Below, in pieces: positions 22,136 to 23,866 of a stretch of DNA of 23,866 nt. The DNA lies in assembly GCA_964502145.1 (NCBI GenBank), contig CAZCVI010000106.1:1-23866 (forward strand). Direction: 5' to 3'. The notes under the pieces are model-generated. The model saw nothing but the letters and a program-made list of their open reading frames with translations, made no database searches and was not told the origin of the DNA. Source of the DNA: CAZCVI01 sp964502145 (GTDB lineage Bacteria; Acidobacteriota; Aminicenantia; UBA2199). Made by a program: the position numbers and the translations under genes. Each line of letters starts with the position of its first letter. Position 1 is the first letter of the stretch.

Positions 22136-22873
22136 ATGCTGACGAACATCCACAGGAAACATATATTCGGGAATTTAGAAGGACTTGCTTATGAAACCAC
22201 GGTATCAAAAGTGGTTTCATTTGTAGAAAAATACCTCATTGTTTTTTCTAATGAATTTGCTGGTTCTCTCATCGTCAACGAGAAGGGTTTAACCCAGATG
22301 CTTTGCATTTTGCTTAACAAAAACGCCCGCGACGGAGGATATCCCTTTCACTTTGAAAAAGAATTTATGGAAGAGGTAGAGAGAGGTGATAGTCCGCAGG
22401 TGGACATCGGTGTTGTATATTATGAAACCGAGACGGAATCAATTGATACCCAATACTACAGTAGTCGTGGCGCTTTTTTCGCCATGGAAGCCAAGCGACT
22501 GGATAAAATATCAACCACCCGGGAAAAAGAGTACCTGATTGGACGTCAAGAGAAAGATAGCTATATCCACTGTGGCGGTGTGGAACGCTTTAAGAATGAA
22601 ATCCACGGAAAGGGTCTCAGATATGCTTGTGTTATTGGTTATGTGCAGAAATATGATTTCGATTATTGGCATCATTCCATTAATTCATGGATAGATTCAT
22701 TGATTGAAGGAAAGATTCTCAGTTCCGTTAAATGGTCTGAGAAGGACAAACTGGTGCAAGAATACAAGCTTTCGCACACAGCGAAATTTAAATCTGAAAA
22801 TTCACGAACCAGCGGAAGCATTTTGCTGTTCCATCTATGGGTGAATCTGATAAATACGCCTACTAATATCTAA
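22136..22873 (+). CDS. putative restriction endonuclease, PD-(D/E)XK type
   Basis: This 245-residue protein begins four bases after the methyltransferase stop. A nuclease motif is readable: Asp90 in QVDIGVVYY, then Glu118-x-Lys120 in FFAMEAKRLD, with Glu80 or Glu82 upstream as a possible extra acidic residue. The rest (QEKDSYIHCGGVERF ... RYACVIGYVQ) fits a small alpha/beta nuclease core. As the only partner of an adenine methyltransferase it is the likely restriction subunit, making a two-gene Type II-like system. The spacing is longer than the shortest D-ExK cores because of an inserted stretch rich in Glu, Thr and Tyr. Confidence 0.7.
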   Translation: MLTNIHRKHIFGNLEGLAYETTVSKVVSFVEKYLIVFSNEFAGSLIVNEKGLTQMLCILLNKNARDGGYPFHFEKEFMEEVERGDSPQVDIGVVYYETETESIDTQYYSSRGAFFAMEAKRLDKISTTREKEYLIGRQEKDSYIHCGGVERFKNEIHGKGLRYACVIGYVQKYDFDYWHHSINSWIDSLIEGKILSSVKWSEKDKLVQEYKLSHTAKFKSENSRTSGSILLFHLWVNLINTPTNI

Positions 22874-22894
22874 AAAGAGTTTACCGTAAGGCCG

Positions 22895-22990
22895 GAGATT
22901 CGCGTGTTGCTGCGATTTTATTTGTCATCACGAAAGCGTAGGTTTGCAGGATTGATGAAAGAATTTTTTAATTCATCCCCATTCGGGTAA
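22895..22990 (+). pseudogene. metW: fragment resembling the 3' end of metW
   Basis: The frame reads EIRVLLRFYLSSRKRR and ends at TAA (22988-22990). It matches the MetW C-terminal segment GIRVLQRFYLSRRR. The likeness holds at DNA level: ATTCGCGTGTTGCTGCGATT here against ATTCGTGTGTTGCAGCGTTT in metW at about 18915, with mostly third-position changes. It begins about 20 bases after the nuclease stop. This is seen directly; the explanation (an incoming cassette carrying a homologous metW end) is inference. Confidence 0.65.
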
Positions 22991-23010
22991 ATTATTTCTC
23001 TTGTGAATGG

Positions 23011-23039
23011 TTGACATAAAAAGGGAATTGCATTATATT
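23011..23039 (+). promoter_or_regulatory. near-consensus sigma70 promoter for the toxin-antitoxin gene
   Basis: TTGACA at 23011-23016, a 17-base spacer, and TATATT at 23034-23039. These are the same hexamers and spacing as the promoter at 3742-3770. It lies within an in-frame upstream extension of the gene, so translation must start later, at 23061. Confidence 0.65.
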
Positions 23040-23060
23040 GTCTATACTGAGGTGCCATTA

Positions 23061-23606
23061 ATGGATATTGAAGGATTTATTTGGCTTCCTGAAATAGTTG
23101 ATAAACTGGAAGTGAAGCATCGCGTAACGACGTATGAAGTCGAAAGCGTTTTTGAGAATGATCCGAGTATAAAAATGCTGGAGAAAGGTCATGTTGCCGG
23201 TGAAAACCTCTATCGTGCTTTAGGCCAGAATGATTCAGGGAGATATCTTGCTGTATTTTTTATTCTTAAAACAACTGGAGATGCCTTAGTCATTTCGGCC
23301 CGCAATATGTCGGCCAAGAGAGGAAACATTATGCAAAAAGAAAGAATTAAGAAAACAATAACTCGCGACCCCCTGCCCGAATCTTTTGCTTCAATTTCCG
23401 AAGCGGCTGCTTTCTGGGATGAACACGATTCGGCAGACTATGAAGATGTGATGGAAGAGGTCAATCTTAAAGTGAATATTAAACGCCGTGTCTTCTTGGT
23501 CCCCGTGGCTGAAGATGTTTTCGGCGCGGTGCGAAAGAGAGCTAAATCCCAAGGGGTATCGACTGAAACTATGTTAAACCTATTGCTTCAAGCGCACGCG
23601 GGATAA
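23061..23606 (+). CDS. single-frame fusion of a BrnT-like toxin and a CopG-like antitoxin
   Basis: This 181-residue protein starts at ATG 23061 with GAGGTG eight bases upstream. Residues 1-90 resemble the BrnT-like RNase toxins: FIWLPEIVDKLEVKHRVTTYEVE, then NLYRALGQNDSGRYLAVFF and VISARNMSAKR. Residues 91-181 resemble the CopG/BrnA-type antitoxin: DPLPESFASISEAAAFWDEHDSADY, then NIKRRVFLVPV and a ribbon-helix-helix-like end (AKSQGVSTETMLNLLLQ). Normally these are two genes. Here no stop separates them. An internal ATG at 23331, with AGAGG seven bases upstream, could still make free antitoxin. The fused toxin may be inactive, kept in check in cis, or the stop may have been lost by mutation. 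Confidence 0.7.
   Translation: MDIEGFIWLPEIVDKLEVKHRVTTYEVESVFENDPSIKMLEKGHVAGENLYRALGQNDSGRYLAVFFILKTTGDALVISARNMSAKRGNIMQKERIKKTITRDPLPESFASISEAAAFWDEHDSADYEDVMEEVNLKVNIKRRVFLVPVAEDVFGAVRKRAKSQGVSTETMLNLLLQAHAG
23331..23606 (+). CDS. internal in-frame antitoxin start within the fused gene
   Basis: The ATG at 23331 begins MQKERIKKTITRDP and would give a 91-residue CopG-like antitoxin. AGAGG at 23319-23323 has good spacing. This is an alternative product of the same frame as the fusion, not a separate gene. It matches where the antitoxin of such pairs normally starts. Confidence 0.45.
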   Translation: MQKERIKKTITRDPLPESFASISEAAAFWDEHDSADYEDVMEEVNLKVNIKRRVFLVPVAEDVFGAVRKRAKSQGVSTETMLNLLLQAHAG

Positions 23607-23677
23607 ACACACCCTGGTAAAAAAAGTATTCTCTATTGAAAAGGTTCCCTTGTATCTGGGGGGGTATAAAAAATAAA

Positions 23678-23848
23678 ATGCCACGCTTCAATCGTAAGCA
23701 CTTACGTTTATTTCGGGAGATACGGGGTTTTACACCAGGAAAGCTATTATTCGATCTTCGCCATGAACTCAAGCAAAAAAGGGAATATGATCGTGAGCGA
23801 AAAGCCAAATCTCGGCAGTTACGGAAAACCTTACACCAAAACCATTGA
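23678..23848 (+). CDS. small, very basic protein of unknown function
   Basis: This 56-residue protein begins MPRFNRKHLRLFREIRGF and continues with a Lys/Arg-rich helix (KQKREYDRERKAKSRQLRK). The frame can be extended 14 codons upstream to a TTG at 23636, but that part is not protein-like. The ribosome site is weak (a G-run about 13 bases upstream). The composition suggests nucleic-acid binding, without a domain I recognise. It follows the toxin-antitoxin gene by 70 bases and may be unrelated. Confidence 0.35.
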   Translation: MPRFNRKHLRLFREIRGFTPGKLLFDLRHELKQKREYDRERKAKSRQLRKTLHQNH

Positions 23849-23866
23849 GTATTGTGCTCATTTGTA

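Noticed and set aside
23007..23060. Upstream ATG extension of the fused toxin-antitoxin gene
   Set aside because: The extension contains the near-consensus promoter, so it would not be transcribed in full; the ATG at 23061 has a good ribosome site.

Overview
The window looks like a piece of chromosome from an uncultured, probably anaerobic bacterium of moderate to low GC. I base this on a ferredoxin-dependent 2-oxoglutarate oxidoreductase operon, bacterial Shine-Dalgarno sites, sigma70-like promoters, and intergenic palindromes built from short CACGAATT and CACAGATTA words. I cannot assign a phylum from sequence alone.

Layout. (1) 1-5.8 kb is accessory and defence-like. It holds a 42-bp tandem repeat that may be the end of a gene, then a 1040-residue NACHT NTPase with eight near-identical HEAT-like repeats. 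Next come an orphan antitoxin-like gene with what may be a stump of its toxin, an AAA ATPase, and a cut-off partner gene. (2) 5.8-11.6 kb (minus strand) is a tightly coupled operon. In transcription order it encodes a GltD-like flavoprotein with Fe-S clusters, a second FAD/NAD(P) oxidoreductase, KorA, KorB and a small membrane protein. A 16-bp perfect palindrome lies just downstream of its likely promoter. (3) 11.8-12.4 kb encodes a 188-residue protein of unknown role. (4) 12.57-19.0 kb is a methionine block. It starts with a strong promoter and a compact SAM-I-clan-like riboswitch that appears to gate a 7-codon Met-rich leader ORF. A second promoter over a 14-bp operator-like array follows, then asd, aspartokinase, metY, metX and metW. 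Palindromic elements of about 100-200 bp sit between several of these genes. (5) 19.0-23.85 kb is accessory again: an Eco57I-like adenine methyltransferase with a PD-(D/E)XK nuclease partner, a fragment resembling the metW 3' end, a BrnT-like toxin fused in frame to a CopG-like antitoxin, and a small basic ORF.

How the genes fit together. The methionine block would take aspartate to aspartyl phosphate and aspartate semialdehyde, then (with a homoserine dehydrogenase not in this window) to O-acetylhomoserine and homocysteine. MetX and MetW overlap and are probably translationally coupled. The two accessory regions flank the housekeeping operons.

Most notable points. The riboswitch has three mutually exclusive helices whose last one covers the ribosome site of a 7-codon peptide gene. 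The NACHT repeats combine almost invariant DNA with a short highly variable stretch. The restriction-modification pair is bracketed by full-length metW and a second, diverged metW tail. The toxin and antitoxin form one reading frame. All functional calls rest on motif reading by eye; no database search or folding program was run.
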